64,000 nucleotides of DNA from Agriotes lineatus (taxonomy: Eukaryota > Arthropoda > Insecta > Coleoptera > Elateridae). The notes beneath the pieces were generated by a model, which was given only the letters and a program-made list of their open reading frames with translations, searched no databases and was not told the DNA's origin. This document shows, one piece after another, positions 1 to 12,230 of this stretch. Position numbers and translations under genes: made by a program. The DNA is taken from NCBI GenBank assembly GCA_940337035.1, contig OW679197.1, positions 42,228,466 through 42,292,465 on the forward strand. Reading direction: 5' to 3'. The first letter of the stretch is position 1. Every line of letters begins with the position of its first letter.

Positions 1-196
1 GCTTGTAAATGTAAAATTGTTATTATCGATTACTCAAAAATTGATCTATTTAGGGATAATTCACCATATAGTGTGCATGTCATTGAACTCTGTTGTGAAA
101 CCCTGTATATAGCATGCAAGTGTTGTTAATATTTACGATTTCTATAAAACCTTAAATTGCTACCGATCCTTCAGTGTAGATTTTGTTGTGTTTTAG

Positions 197-951
197 TTCC
201 TACAGAGATTCAGCTGATAAAAAGAGAGCATTTTAATCAGTGGTACGGACTGACTGCATACTACCTAGCCATGAGTTGTGCGTCCGTACCGCTCCATATT
301 ATAACAACTACGTTTTACGTTGTTATTTCTTATTTTTTGAGTGATCAACCACTAGAACTTCAACGAATGGCAATGTTCTTATTGATATGCATTTTAACGG
401 CTTTCATTTCTGAAAGCTTTGGATTAATGATTGCTTCAGTATTAAATATTGTGGTAAGCCTATAATTATTATTAGTCTAAATATACAAATTGACTTGATT
501 GTTATATAAGTGGTACATTAATAAAATTATTTTCCAGAATTCAACTTTTATGGGTCCGACCTTATCTGTTCCTTTGATGCTACTTGCTGTTTATGGTATA
601 GGGCAAGGAGGCGACATACCAATATTGATACAGATAGCGATGTATTTCAGTTATTTAAGGTACGGAATGGAAGGTTTAATGGTTGCCATCTATGGCAATG
701 ACAGGGAAATACTGCACTGTCCAGATGAAGAAGATATTTGTCCCTTCAGAGACCCGAAGCTTCTTGTATCATTTTTGGGAATGGGAAATGTTATATTCTG
801 GGTTGATGTAGTAGCTCTTGTAGTATGTTTCTGTATATTTAGATTAACTAGCTTTTATTTACTGAGGCAGCGATTGCGACCAAACAAAACATTTGCTGCC
901 TTACATGTTATTGGAAGAATTGTTAAATCACACTTCAGTATGACTCGTTGA
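197..951 (+). CDS. ABCG-family half transporter, last two exons (partial gene)
   Basis: Two exons encode the C-terminal membrane domain of an ABCG (White/ABCG1-like) half transporter, a plasma-membrane or endomembrane pump that works as a dimer. Exon 197-453 follows a TTTTAG acceptor and ends at a GTAAGC donor. Exon 538-951 follows TTTTCCAG and ends at TGA. The splice joins codons in phase 0. The first exon has the family signature REHFNQWYGLTAYYLA leading into TM helices (about residues 15-90). The second has SYLRYGMEGLMVAIYG and a Cys-containing loop (HCPDEEDICPF) before the last helix and the usual YLLRQR tail. The ATPase half and earlier exons lie off the left edge; bases 1-196 are intron. 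The substrate cannot be read from this part. The ABCG1/ABCG4-like group is the best fit, by inference from motif spacing. Confidence 0.85.
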
Positions 952-1445
952 TCATAAATATTACCAAGTAAGCTAATCTGATTAAAGTGTATTATTGTAG
1001 GTTTATTGTAGGTATTAATAATTATAGATCTCTGTAGCACTTACATAAGTAGGAATATTTTGTTATATTTGCTATTTGATACATTTTATGTATCTGTAAT
1101 AATGAATATTTTATAAAACAGAACTCTATGTTAACGTAATCGGTTCCATTGGTATCCATTTATAAACTACAAATTAGTTGTTACAGCAAACTAGCATACT
1201 CGAATTGTTCAAAGAAAAGATAGCTATGCGGAAATTATTTTCCACTAAATAGGATATTCAACATATAGTTTGGTGTTACAATTATAGATAAGTTTAATTA
1301 AACTGTGATGTTATACTGGGCAAGTTGTTTATTAAACTGCTTTAGTTGCTAATTTGGAAAGTATCTGCATTACCAAAGTTGATTGTATTACTATAATAAA
1401 TTTAATATGATACATGTTAATAAACTTTTCTTACAAATACTAATC
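952..1445 (+). other. Probable 3' UTR of the ABCG gene
   Basis: AT-rich sequence after the ABCG stop codon with no coding potential. It holds AATAAA signals at about 1395-1400 and 1419-1424, either of which could direct polyadenylation. No transcript evidence is available here. Confidence 0.45.
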
Positions 1446-1870
1446 CTTTTATTTTTAACAGTAATCAATTAATAGCTGCGGTATCTTACTGAATACTGCA
1501 AATTTTAACAAGTAAAGCAATTAACAAAAATTTTACAATTTGATTTGATGGTACATCAAGTCTTGTACGCGTCCTTGACCAGGGAGGCTGTTCGTGGAGC
1601 ATGTGTTTTTACGCCCGACTAATGCCCGCTGGCGTGAATTGCGGACTATACTTTGCTTAACGGACAAATATAAACTTTAAATTAATGGGAGGGGCCTAGA
1701 TTACAGAAATCTGTTTTACACGTTGCAAAACTCCGAAGAATTCAAAAATGGTATTATTTCAAATAAAATTGCTGTGGGTAACTGTCTTACTCTATTAAAA
1801 TTTAGCGCGCTCATTTGTGGGAGGTTAAATGGTTAAATATATATAAATATATATATAGATGTAAAACGGT
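1446..1870. other. Unannotated spacer before LINE remnant
   Basis: No gene seen. It contains a short (TA)n tract near 1836-1858. It may include the 5' UTR of the LINE whose ORF1 starts just to the right. Confidence 0.3.
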
Positions 1871-2590
1871 GTAGACCAAATATCCGAAATAATAAAGGAA
1901 ACTTTAACGGCAGTATTAGCCGATGAATCTTTTATATCAAAGACTACTGATATAATCTGGAAAAAGGTAGATGCTCCCATAAATGAATCCAACAAAGTTT
2001 TACATTCTGCGATAGCAGAGGCCCAAAAAGAAAATGAAATGCTATATAGAAAATTAGACCACCTGCAGCAATACTCAAGACGAAATAGCATTCGCATTTT
2101 TGGGTTAGAAGAAACGCCTCAAGAAAATGTAGAAAACAAAATTATATCTACTATCAAATCAAAAACAAATATTAACATATGCAGTGATTACATTGACCGC
2201 TGCCATTGAGCAGGCTGGCGTACTAGTGATAGTGATAGTTCAAATAAACCACGTGCTGCTCTCTCAAAGTTCACCTCGTACAAATACAGAGAAATGGTTT
2301 TTAAAAATAAAAAACTTTTCAAAGGAACCCGTATTGTGATAAAAGAAGACCTATTGAGAAATCGCCTGGAAGTGCTCAAAGCTGCTTCTAGCAAATACGG
2401 AGTCACCAATGTGTGGTCAGCTGACGGGGTGATTAAAATAAAAACTGCCAATAAGATTTTGTCCGTTACAAATCTGAAAGAACTTATTGAAAGTGGCAAA
2501 TGTCAGGGTTTCCTAAATTTCTTAAATACTAGCAGTCCAGTGAGACAAATGTCTCATTTAATAAAACAAAAAAGACCGTTTTGCAAATAG
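1871..2590 (+). pseudogene. LINE ORF1 protein remnant (RNA-binding, coiled coil plus RRM-like)
   Basis: Conceptual translation gives a helical/coiled-coil start, then LQQYSRRNSIRIFGLEE, then an IDRCH block interrupted by an in-frame TGA at about 2206-2208. The frame then continues through KPRAALSKFTSYKYREMVF, KLFKGTRIVIKEDL and VTNVWSADGVIKIKT. This order (coiled coil, RRM-like domain, C-terminal domain) is that of ORF1p of Jockey/L1-type LINEs in insects, which coats the retrotransposon RNA. It has no matching start codon and carries a stop, so it is dead. It lies 1.8 kb upstream of an endonuclease on the same strand and may belong to the same old insertion, although the spacer is not recognisable. 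Confidence 0.7.
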
Positions 2591-4400
2591 AACGCGTATT
2601 CACCACATGTACGTATATGACGTCATTGTTGGTAGCAAACTACCAGTCGCATTCGCCTTGATAAAATTTGTCTAGAATCTAACCTAAAAAGTTAGGATTA
2701 GGATAATTAAGTAAATAATTAGTGTCACGTGACTGAAATTCGGTTCCTGACCTGACATGACCATTCCAAACATATAACTTTAATAACTTTTTTGTCTATC
2801 TCTTACGGTTTGGCTGCTGAAACAGCGTCCCGGACGGACACGTCTATTAGATAAAGGATTTCAGTTATCCATTTAACTCGCATATGTGTTTATTTCCAGG
2901 AGCAACCTGTGTTTAAATCTATACAGATTATTCTTATTATTTATTTTTATTGTGTTTTCTCCCATATATTATATCGATAGCTGCCATGAGCAACATTTGA
3001 GTAGGTAATAGATTTATTTAATACAAATTTAGTTTAGGGTATCAATTTAGTATTATTATTATAATTATATATTGTTATGATACCTAAAGAACAGTTTTGG
3101 ATGAATATTAAGTAAATTTAAATTTTTAAGATCAAAACAATCAACTTAGAAAAGTTTAAAAAGAATTGGCAGTCTGAATGAAAGTCATTAATAGAATTTG
3201 AATTTGATGCAATTTAAGTTGAAAGGTATAGCACTTGAGTATTCTGTAGTGGTTTTGAAAGTTAGAAGGTAAAGACAAGCTCATGTTACATGTGACAAAT
3301 ATAATTTCTATTAAAAATAATATAATGAAGTAGGTAAAACTCAAATAAGTTTATTTTGTAGAGGGCATGAATAATTGTAACATAGCATCTAGGAAAATTT
3401 TGTTATAATTATTGAAAAATAACAAATTGAAACAACATGTAATTTCGTATTTTGGTAGTAATAAAAAGTGGAAATTTAACCCTGTTTACTTAAAATTATT
3501 TGGAATATGGTTTAACTAGATACTAGCAAGAATAAGAAGCAAGAATATAATAAGATTTGTATAGAATTGATTTAATTTTAATACTACAATTGATAAAAAG
3601 TTACATTGATTGGAAGGTCATTGATTGCTGGATTTGTTGAGGGACTGCTGAGGACGTGTAGATCGGTATACAGGAATTGGCGGAGGAACTACTGGATTCA
3701 GGAGATTCTGTTGGTTACTGACAACAGAGATGGATAAAGTAGGAGCTAAGGGAGTAGAAAATTAATTTGGATTCATCTGTGGGAGCATACTTGCCGTGAA
3801 GCCGTTGGAACGAGGGAAGCTGTTGGGAGTGACAGTGGCGTTGGTGAAAAGAAAGGGACCATTTCTGCATTGAGTCAGGGGTTTGACGAGTTGGCAGCTA
3901 TTTGTTAATAAGCAGTGCTTCATAGCTGAACTATCTGGGGATCCGAACTGTGGACGTCAGGAAGAGTGCTGTCTTGAGGTGACTTTGAAGCGGTGAGAGT
4001 GTGAGAGGAGTTCAGGTGGGTTGTAATTAGTCCTATTGAAGCAGTAGTAAATAAAAGACAATTAGAAAAGTGTAATTAACTATAATCAAATACTTATCAT
4101 GTAATATTGAGTCACTAAGAGGTGAATAGAATTTATATTTGTCATATTTCATTGAAAGTGTTCGTGGAGCACTGTTTGACGTACAAGGTGACAGTTCATG
4201 TCATTAAACAATTTAAAGTCATTATCAAAATAAAATAGCAATAAGCAACTAGATAATCGAACTAACCCTGAAAAGAGTCTCAAGGCGCTACCGTAATTAA
4301 TAAGAATATAATATTGAAGTTCAAATTAAATAATTCAATTTAGAAAAATATTTTGAGCTGCTACTACAAGATATATTTTTAATCTAAAATTTTTTTTTCT
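2591..4400. other. Non-coding spacer inside LINE-derived region
   Basis: AT-rich to about 3600, then a more G-rich non-coding block (3600-4030). No ORF, tRNA or terminal repeat could be recognised. It may be UTR or decayed ORF2 leader, or an unrelated insertion. Confidence 0.25.
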
Positions 4401-4413
4401 GGATTGATTTATT

Positions 4414-6156
4414 TTGTATTTAATGAAGCTGTGTAATTTATTTGTTCGATCTCTGTTACGTAAGTTTATTAATGTGAGAAATATTGTGGCCGAGAGCAAA
4501 TGTTCTGTATTTGGTATCACTGAAACTTGGCTATCTAACAATATTCCTTCTCAGATTGATGGCTATGACTTTGTTAGACGTGACCAATTTACAAGAGGGA
4601 TAGGAGTAGGTATGTACATAAAAAGTCATTTCAGTTATTCCTTAATAAATTTAAATACCAATTTGGAACAAGTATGGGTGTATATTAACATTAATAAAAT
4701 GAAAATTGCGATAGGAACTATTTATCGCTCATCTAAGGTAACTTCTACTGACTTTTTCAATATGTTTGAAGATAGTATTGCTGCATTAACTCTTACCTGT
4801 GATTATATTTTATGTATGGGTGATCTAAACTTTGATCTGTTGACATTTGATTATACAATACTAAAATTTAATGATCTTTTAGACACTCTAAGCTTAAATT
4901 CAAATAATCGATGAGCCAACCAGATATACAAGAAATTCAAGTACCTTATTAGATTTAATAATTGTAAGTAACGGTGATTATTTCAAAATTGAATGCAAAT
5001 TTGTTGTCGAGCATAATATCGCTGATCATTGACTATCATCTTGCCTTCTATCATTACCTGTAACCTGTAATAACAAATAAACCCATAATTTTTATGTGCA
5101 AGGATTTTTCACTATTTGATAATGATTTTTTTTTTCTCAGAGATTTGTAGGCGATACTATGGTTTTTAATTTTTGATATGCACAACATAAATGACAAAAT
5201 CAGTTTTTAAATGAACGTATACATTATATTTTTAATAAACATGCACCCCTTAAAGAATTTAAAATATCCAGAAATTGTGAATTAAAGCTCTGGGTAAATT
5301 TAAAAAAACTCAAAATCCAGTACATTGGGACAGCTACAAATCTCTGAGAAATCTTGTCACTGGTACAATTGCAAGAGAAAAAAAAGCATATCTGCAAAAT
5401 AAAATTTATAAAAATAATAAACCTCAGGCAATTTGGAAAGAACTTCGGAAATTGAATATTATTGTAAATAGAGACAAAAAACATGAATTGCCACTTAACT
5501 TACAAAACGTAAATGAGATTAATAATTTTTTTCTAAATTCTTGTAATAGTAACTCTCGTATAGATAATAATGATTTAATTAACTACTACTCAGCAAATAA
5601 AAAACATGATCTCGAAAACTCGTTTTAGTTTGTTGAAACAAATGAATTGGAAGTTGAAAATACTCTTTTCACCATTAAATCAACATCTACAAGCCCTGAT
5701 AAACATTTATTAAACATAAATGCCTCTAAATCGTCATTTATGCTGTTTGGTAATAAAGCAGTAAGGGAACAAACAATTGCGTCGATTGACATAAAAGTGG
5801 GTGGTGACGTTTTAGTGCAGAGCAACGTGTGTAAGAATTTAGGTGTGCTCATTGATAACGACCTACGTTTCGAACAACATATTTCCTGATGTATCCAGAA
5901 AGCGTATTATAATTTAAAGTTACTGCATGCTCACCGTTATTGCCTTTCGAGAGACATGAAAATTTTGTTGTGTGATACATTGGTCTTGTCAAATTTTAAT
6001 TATTGTGATACCCTGTATGCTCCCTGCTTAACAACAAATACTGCAATAAGAATCCAACGCTCTCAAAATTCATGTCTAAGATTTATCTATGATCTATGGT
6101 ATACAGAGACGACAGCATGTATCTCATAAATTGAAAGAGGCGAACTGGCTTAGCAT
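4414..6156 (+). pseudogene. Jockey-like LINE ORF2 remnant: endonuclease, linker, RT with core deleted
   Basis: The AP-type endonuclease is readable from 4414: VRSLLRKF, then FGITETWLSNNIPS (catalytic Glu region), a GVGMYIKS strand, AIGTIYRS and CMGDLNFDLL (GDFN-like motif). It continues past a TGA at 4912 to NIADH near 5025 (the SDH-type His). From about 5240 a linker reads WDSYKSLRNLVTGTIAREKK and AIWKELRKLN, and reaches STSPD, the start of RT motif 2. It then jumps directly at about 5700 to LNINASKSSFMLFGN, which lies downstream of the YADD motif. The whole catalytic RT palm, about 180 residues, is therefore missing. The remainder runs through NYCDTLYAPC to NWLS at 6150, where a 1.94-kb insertion breaks the frame. 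Confidence 0.75.
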
Positions 6157-8096
6157 TATAATGTAATTTTAATTTGATTTCGCTTCGATAATTCTTTTTA
6201 GTACGGCCCTGTGGTCCCGAGATTATAATTAAATTTATTCCCGCAGGCATTGGAATGCCCCGACGTGCATATTCCTTTGGTAAGCAATTCTTTAAAATAC
6301 TGCATAGCTGATCGCTTGTACAAGGCCAAGTGACTTTCTTTCTTCGAAACTAGATTACAAAACGATACCTTCTTAGCTTCTCGAATTACGGCCTCTAAGC
6401 TCGCTGGAAACGTTTAAATTAACGGTCAAATGTTCTGGATTTTTCCTTTACCAAATACATACGCAACAACTTGAGATCATTATGGAATTTTTCTTTATGC
6501 GTTGTGCCTTGTGCACGGTTGCGATGACGTAATTCGCTGTCGTTTTCTTATTGTTTGGTCGGGGTTTCCCCCGAGTTTTTTTTTTGCAAGATTTCTTTTT
6601 AGTGGTGCAATAATGGAACAGAAAATTTAGCTGGTAATGGTGGAAGTGAGATGGATTCATTCCGACGCGGGGGGCCGTTATCAAGCCCCATGCATTCAGA
6701 ATTAATTGTCACCCAGCTCCCGAGTACAACAGACGCTAATGAATTGTGACCGCCGGTCGCCGCAAAGGCGATCGGCGGGGCTCGTTGACGAACTTAAAGA
6801 TTCGCGTTTGGTTTTTTTGTGACGGAATTATTGGTGCCGTTTTGACTATTTGGGCGGGCCGAATTATGAAGGAAGTTTACTGAAACTTTTGGGGCGTAGT
6901 GTGACCGACGTAATAATTTCCGGGGCGAAGTGTTTATTTTCGTTTTGGCGTTTTTGCTCACCTGCTTGTGGGAAAAAATTGCTTTATTGCACAGCCAAAG
7001 AAGACACCTTTCGATTAAGCCTCGTAAGTTCTCGCACCTAGTGAGAAGAATTGCATCTGCAAATCCCGTTTGCATCGTGCCACTCGTAACGCTGCCCTTT
7101 TGACATATCCTGTGAGCAACTTCTTCATTTCAGCCGAATTTCGACTTCAACCTGGTGGGTGCTGCCCTCGTCGCCGCTAAGCCTCATCAGGTCCGGCTCT
7201 GTCACCTGCCATCCCCTAAACAGTATGTGATCTGGCTGAAGGTAAATGTAAAATTTGTACTTTCCTTTATGAAATGTAACACGGGAGTGCCGCGAATATC
7301 TATAGTGTGCACCGCATTTTATGGAACTTTTGCGCTTGTGAATTCATATCGCCTCATTATTTGCGTATAGTTGAGGGAATTACCCCTGTTATGTTTTTGG
7401 TATGCAATAACTTGTGTATTGTAATTTAGTGGGTAAGATAACTTTTTTTTGCTGGGATCCCGATAACTTTTCAGTTAGGGTGTAACATTTTTATGGCCGA
7501 CTTGTGGCTTTGTTTGTGTGTGTTGGATTATTAAATATTAATATTGTTAAAATCAGTTTATTTATTCTGAAATCTGGGGTCCTCAACCCGTACTGGCGAA
7601 GGCCGAGTGTATTCAAATGTGAAGCTAGAACATGTGCTTTTACTGAACAAGCCTGAACAATATCAGCTTGAGTGAATTTTCAAACCTTTCAGAAAGGTGG
7701 CCATAAGGTAAGTCTTTTGAGGCCACCTTGTGTGTACCTGCCGACTTGGAGGGAGCCTAGCGGACGGCGAAGAGGCGGCTTGCATCTAACCCAGCGAATT
7801 TCTCTCAGCCCCCGTGACGTTTCTCTTTTTGGTCACGAGAGCTTTTCATCCCCTAAAAACGAGTGGCGCTCTGGGTAATATTTTGAGGTAAAGTATAGGG
7901 TAAGTGCAGTCGGTTTTGAGTGAGCTTTCAAACCACCCCATCCTGATTGAGCTAAGCTGAGGGTAACAGGAACACCTCCATCTGTTCCAACACATTTTAA
8001 GATCTGTGTTATTCCAAAAACCGGCGAACCCTTCACTTTTTTTCGATTTTGTCTTTTAGAACGACCCATGTCGATTGAGTTAAATAATCCTGTAAC
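6157..8096. mobile_element. Unclassified 1.94-kb insertion in the LINE, flanked by AGCAT repeats
   Basis: LINE coding sequence stops at 6156 and resumes at 8097-8102 in the correct reading frame, with AGCAT duplicated at 6152-6156 and 8097-8101. This indicates a discrete insertion with a 5-bp target duplication. The insert is richer in GC than its surroundings between 6500 and 7900 and has a hairpin with CCGCCGGTCGCC and GGCGATCGGCGG arms near 6750-6780. It has no credible protein. Its ends (TATAATGTAA and CCTGTAAC) do not form obvious inverted repeats or a TG..CA pair, so it could be a degraded solo LTR or an unknown element. Confidence 0.55.
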
Positions 8097-8101
8097 AGCA
8101 T

Positions 8102-8390
8102 GTCCAACAGACGTAAATTGCATACAGCATTTTTTTATGTAAAAATTATTAACAATCAAATCCCATCTTACTTGTTCGATAAAATTTCCTTCAGATCCGA
8201 TGATCATCAAGTTAATATTAGAACAAATAGTGCATTGACAATTCCACGATTTAGAATTTATTTATTTACAAGATCTTTTTCATACAATATTGTCTATTAT
8301 TATAATAATATAATACCTCGTCAATTAAGAACTCTACCTGAAACCAAGTTTAAAAGTACTTTTAAAAATCTTTTATTAAATCAGTAATAT
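8102..8390 (+). pseudogene. C-terminus of the interrupted Jockey-like LINE ORF2
   Basis: The frame reads SNRRKLHTAFFYVKI, NQIPSYLFDKISFRS and a terminal LRTLPETKFKSTFKNLLL, ending at a TAA near 8387. This matches the usual last 90 residues of Jockey/BS-type ORF2 (the RR-LH and SYLF motifs, then F-K-L). It directly continues the reading frame that stops at NWLS near 6150. Together with 4414-6156 it is one element split by the 1.94-kb insertion. Confidence 0.7.
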
Positions 8391-9079
8391 TTTCTCTCTC
8401 CTACTGGATGTTACATAACACAATCGTCCAGCTGCATTATTTTTTCTAATTGTGTGGTACGGGTGCTGTGGAAGATAAGGTTACTAAATCATATAAGGTA
8501 CCGCCAACTGTGCAAACATATATCTTTTGTCGCTTTTAATTTGGGGTTCCTGACATTAGTGTCTCACTCTCACATTCTTACAATGTTCTGTCCTTTTTAA
8601 TGTGGGGGAACCAAATCTTGAAATGGAATGGCAGTACCTTATGTATTTAGTGACCCTAGTGGAAGACCAATTAACTTACCATCTGGTGGTCCAAACTGAA
8701 CAGCGCCCATTTTCAAAAAAACAAAATTTTCATTACACATTATGTAATTTGCTTTTTTGGAAATAAATGTCTATATTGTATTAAATGTAGTATAGTTCTT
8801 ATCTTGTTACAAGAAGGTTAAAAGCTGTCAAGTATATTGTTTATGGCCGGTGCGGCTGGGGTTCAGCTTTTATTATTTGAATTGCTGTTGGACACGAAGA
8901 TCGATTTCCATCACACCAGAATCAAGGCCCGGAGAGTGCCCCAGGTCTGCTGTCAAACTCTGTGGGTCATTCTGTCAATCTCCAGGTGATCTTCTTTGAG
9001 GTAAGGTTTCGAAAATGGCCATCCAGGGCCTTGCTTTCAGAATTTGGTATTATTAAATGACTGCATTACGCTATCGGCT
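8391..9079. other. LINE 3' tail and unannotated spacer
   Basis: Probable LINE 3' UTR passing into non-coding sequence. No other gene, tRNA or terminal repeat was seen. Confidence 0.3.
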
Positions 9080-9309
9080 ATAATGACCACAGGCGGATTT
9101 AGGGGGGGGGGGTACGGGGGCACGTGCTCCTCCCAGAGGCTTAAAAGTACACAAGGAGTTTAATACGGTCCCGCTATAATTACGTTCGTTTTGTTTTGTG
9201 TACTATGGAGTATGAAACATTCATCACAGTACATACTTATTAAGGGGAAATCAAATTATCGCAAATTTTCAAAATAGCTTTGAAGGTAGAGCTAAAAATT
9301 TGGTAGGGG

Positions 9310-9596
9310 ATGAGAGAAAATATTATGCCAAAGCCTCCAGCAGATGCCTACAGAACAGCAACGGCGCTGCCAAATATTAGAACTCTGTGTCAATTGTTGT
9401 GCACGTTTCCTGTGACTACTAGCACTGTCGAGCGATTTTTCTCCACCTTACACCGATTGCAAACATCTTCGCAGCAGAATGACAGAAGATCGTTTGAACG
9501 GACTGGTTTTAATGCATATCCATCAAGACATTGTGTCAAAAATGAACATTAATGAAGTATTGGATATTTTCAGCCGGAAATATAAAAGAAAACTGT
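9310..9596 (+). pseudogene. hAT transposase C-terminal dimerisation domain, frameshifted
   Basis: The fragment reads ALPNIRTLCQLLCTFPVTTS followed by TVERFFSTLHRLQT, which is the hAT C-terminal dimerisation signature (ER-FS-L--LKT). After about 9470 the reading frame shifts and continues as RMTEDRLNGLVLMHIHQDI, the next conserved block. The zinc finger and catalytic regions are missing, so no activity is possible. Confidence 0.75.
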
Positions 9597-9606
9597 CGTT
9601 ATTATA

Positions 9607-10224
9607 CAGGGTGATCCAAAGTTAAACCGCCAAACGTTCAGGACTGATTTTTCATGTAAAAATAAGACTTTTTTCGTCTATAAATATATTTCCAATAATG
9701 CACCCCCTCCAAACTAGAGTGAAAACAAAAGTCTCGACTACAATTTTGCATGAAATGCGTGCTTTCTTTTTTTGTGTGTCGCAAACCTTGACAATCTTTG
9801 ATATTTCTCTGAGTGAATTGATTAACTGAAGTTGTAGTGCATTTTAAGTGTGTTTTTGCGTACTTTAATCACAATTATGCCAAATATTTACACTGCACCT
9901 GATTACGTTGATATTATTGTGTTTATTTAAGGGTACTGTAACTGCAATGGGCGCGCTGCAGTAGTTGAGTACGCCCGTAGATTCCCGATAAGGAGATTGC
10001 CTGACAGATCAGTGTTTTCCAATACTTTTCAACGACTAAGAAAGACAGGAGCAACTCCATTGCTCTCGCGAGGAGATGGAACTTTCGCATTTTTCTTATT
10101 TCTTTTTTTTCACTCTAGCTCGGAACGGGTGCATTATTGGAAATAAATTTATAGACAAAAAAGTCTTATTTTTACATAAAAAATCATCTCTGAACGTTTG
10201 GGGGTTTAACTTTGGATCACCCTG
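9607..10224 (+). mobile_element. Tc1/mariner-like non-autonomous element retaining an HTH
   Basis: TA-flanked element beginning CAGGGTGATCCAAAG and ending CTTTGGATCACCCTG, with inverted arms of roughly 110 bp. Inside, from ATG at 9877 to about 10080, lies a broken frame (an in-frame TAA after about 17 codons). It contains GRAAVVEYARRFPIRRLPDR and then FQRLRKTGATPLLSR, the DUF4817-type helix-turn-helix found at the N-terminus of many insect mariner-like transposases. The catalytic domain is absent. It lies inside the hAT element, so it inserted later. Confidence 0.75.
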
Positions 10225-10429
10225 TATATGTATTTTTTTACTATTTTCTTATTAATAACTTTTATATTAAAATTACAAATATATTTCTTACAGTTATTGT
10301 TGTATGTTGTTTGTTAATACCAAATTTTAGAACACTTTTCGCCCGTCTGACCCTTGTGCCCCTCCCAGAAAAAAATCCTGGATCCGCCCTTGATCATGAC
10401 CCATTAACTATGTATAATTCCTGTATGTA

Positions 10430-10984
10430 CAGTTGTTGCCAATAAAATCGGGTACACCTAAATAGATCTAGTGACAATAATTTTTTAGTTCGGTATTGCT
10501 TAAACGGTTCCTATGCTCCTAAATTACAGTTACCTGTAATATTGCTACTATGTCATGCAAACTACAAATAAAAACTATATGATTAGAATATAAATAATTA
10601 AATTTATAAACAGGGAGTGTATAACAACAAATTAAATTAATATTTTGTAATGTCGTCACTATTTGCAATTACAGTTTGCTATCTATCTGTCATAGAAGTT
10701 AGTACATTTCTGATATTCAGAAGATAAGTTGTATTTTTACCTATATTAAACTGAGTGGCAATCGCTCTTATTTGCATTCCTCTCATTAGCCTATCGACAA
10801 CTCTTTCTTTTTCGAAATCATTCAAATGGTGGGGCATGTTTACAATACCTAACTGATTTTCGATTTTCGATGACAGCAAAAAATGTAACAGTTAATTTAA
10901 ATGCACAGGTTACTAAGGTATTATTCTAAAAGTGGAGCTTACATTGGGAAAAAATAGGATTACTCGATTTTTGGGCGACAACTG
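10430..10984 (-). mobile_element. Tc1-like mini-element retaining only an N-terminal HTH
   Basis: TA dinucleotides flank termini CAGTTGTTGCC on the left and GGGCGACAACTG on the right. On the minus strand an ORF with its methionine at 10837 reads MPHHLNDFEKERVVDRLMRG and then IRAIATQFNIGKNT. This is a Tc1/paired-like HTH, which in complete elements binds the terminal repeats. The frame stops at 10679 and no DDE domain follows. The element is about 555 bp, roughly one third of a full Tc1. Confidence 0.75.
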
Positions 10985-10986
10985 TA

Positions 10987-12100
10987 CATTATCTTTCATT
11001 TTAGATAGGTACCTACAATATTTACAACGTTTTTGTTTACAAATGTCATTTATACTGTTTTTATGCGTGTTTTCACCATTGATTGGGTAACAGGCACGCA
11101 TTTTGTGCCCTTCCCCATCAGGAAGGCTTAGCTCCATTTGGACACGTGGCTGGATTGCCACCAGTTTATCACAATTACTTTCCTTTAAAATTTATCGCCG
11201 CCACGTTACTCCGCAGAGATTCCCCCTACTATTAGAGGTTCGATCTGTCCCTTGATTATCGTGTGTTCACTATAACATATAAATGTACATTCTATGCATT
11301 TTTCTTTGTAAAGCAAATATGCAGTCGTGTTTACAGGTGGAGTAAGCACCAAGCATATGAAGGTAAGTTCATTCGGTAAATTTGACTTCAATTCTCATGA
11401 TGCGTCGGGACTACTTCTAAGTTGAAGGTGTCACAAACATCTTCAAGATAAGATAAACATCTCACTGGCATTTCACAAATAATCATAATCTTTCATCATC
11501 GTTGACTATTACAACATACCGGCTATGCTTAATTTCTATGGCAGTTTCTAGATTTTTATTAATGCTTGATTGCATGTTTTCAACTTTTCTGCTTTGTAGA
11601 AAAACTTGAAAAGTAAGATAGTAATTGAATTGGACAGACTAAAGCAACCCCGAAAACTTTTGTATTTACACTTAGGCTCTAGGATTCATAGGGGAACTAA
11701 TATTGTAGCATTAAGAATTTAACGTGGGATTTCCTATGTTGCGCAGTCAGCATATGCACATGGTAGGTATATAAAGTGTTCTATTTAAAAAAAAATAGGT
11801 TTGGTTCAATATCCTTTTTTTGAGTCACCCATGATTGTTATCTATATTATTACTGGAATACTACTGAATATGTATTGAAGTTCTTTAACTTTACATCAAC
11901 AAATACAGATTCAGATTTATCAATAATGTTTATCCAGTTTTCACAGATAAATTATTATTGCTACAAAAAAAAAACTAGGACAATGCTCTTTTAGCTGTGT
12001 GAATATGAATTTTTTACCGGTTTCAGGATATTAAGCCTTTGTTTACATATACAAAAGTGGGCAGGTAACTAGGTCATAACTTATCTGTAGGGTTATAGTA
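10987..12100. other. Unannotated spacer
   Basis: No supported gene. The short ORFs here have no recognisable motif and use no coherent splice pattern. Nothing else is seen. Confidence 0.3.
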
Positions 12101-12104
12101 GTTT

Positions 12105-12230
12105 GTACAACAAGAGTGGATATGATGTCCATATCGCACGAGGATAAAGTTTGAGCACGACGCCGTAGGCTCAATTATCCGAGGGCGATATGGACATTCC
12201 ACTCGAGTTGTACAGTGTATTTTTTCTACG
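12105..12230. repeat. Fold-back palindrome
   Basis: The left arm contains TTGTACAACAAGAGTGG and GTCCATATCGC. The right arm contains the inverse (GCGATATGGAC, then CCACTCGAGTTGTACA). A short loop with a GACGCCGTAGGCTC core separates them. Related palindromes with the same kind of CG-rich core occur at 53740-53870 and 57570-57725, which suggests a MITE family. Confidence 0.6.

Larger units (their letters stand above)
9088..10392 (+). mobile_element. Deleted hAT transposon with 8-bp target duplication
   Basis: Imperfect terminal repeats start CACAGGCGGATTTAGG on the left and end CCTGGATCCGCCCTTG on the right. They are the insect hAT type whose end reads GGGCGGATCCAGGAT. Eight-base flanks ATAATGAC (9080-9087) and ATCATGAC (10393-10400) differ by one base, as expected for an aged hAT duplication. 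The inside keeps only the transposase C-terminus. Another element (9607-10224) sits within it, so the hAT proper is about 0.7 kb. Confidence 0.75.
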
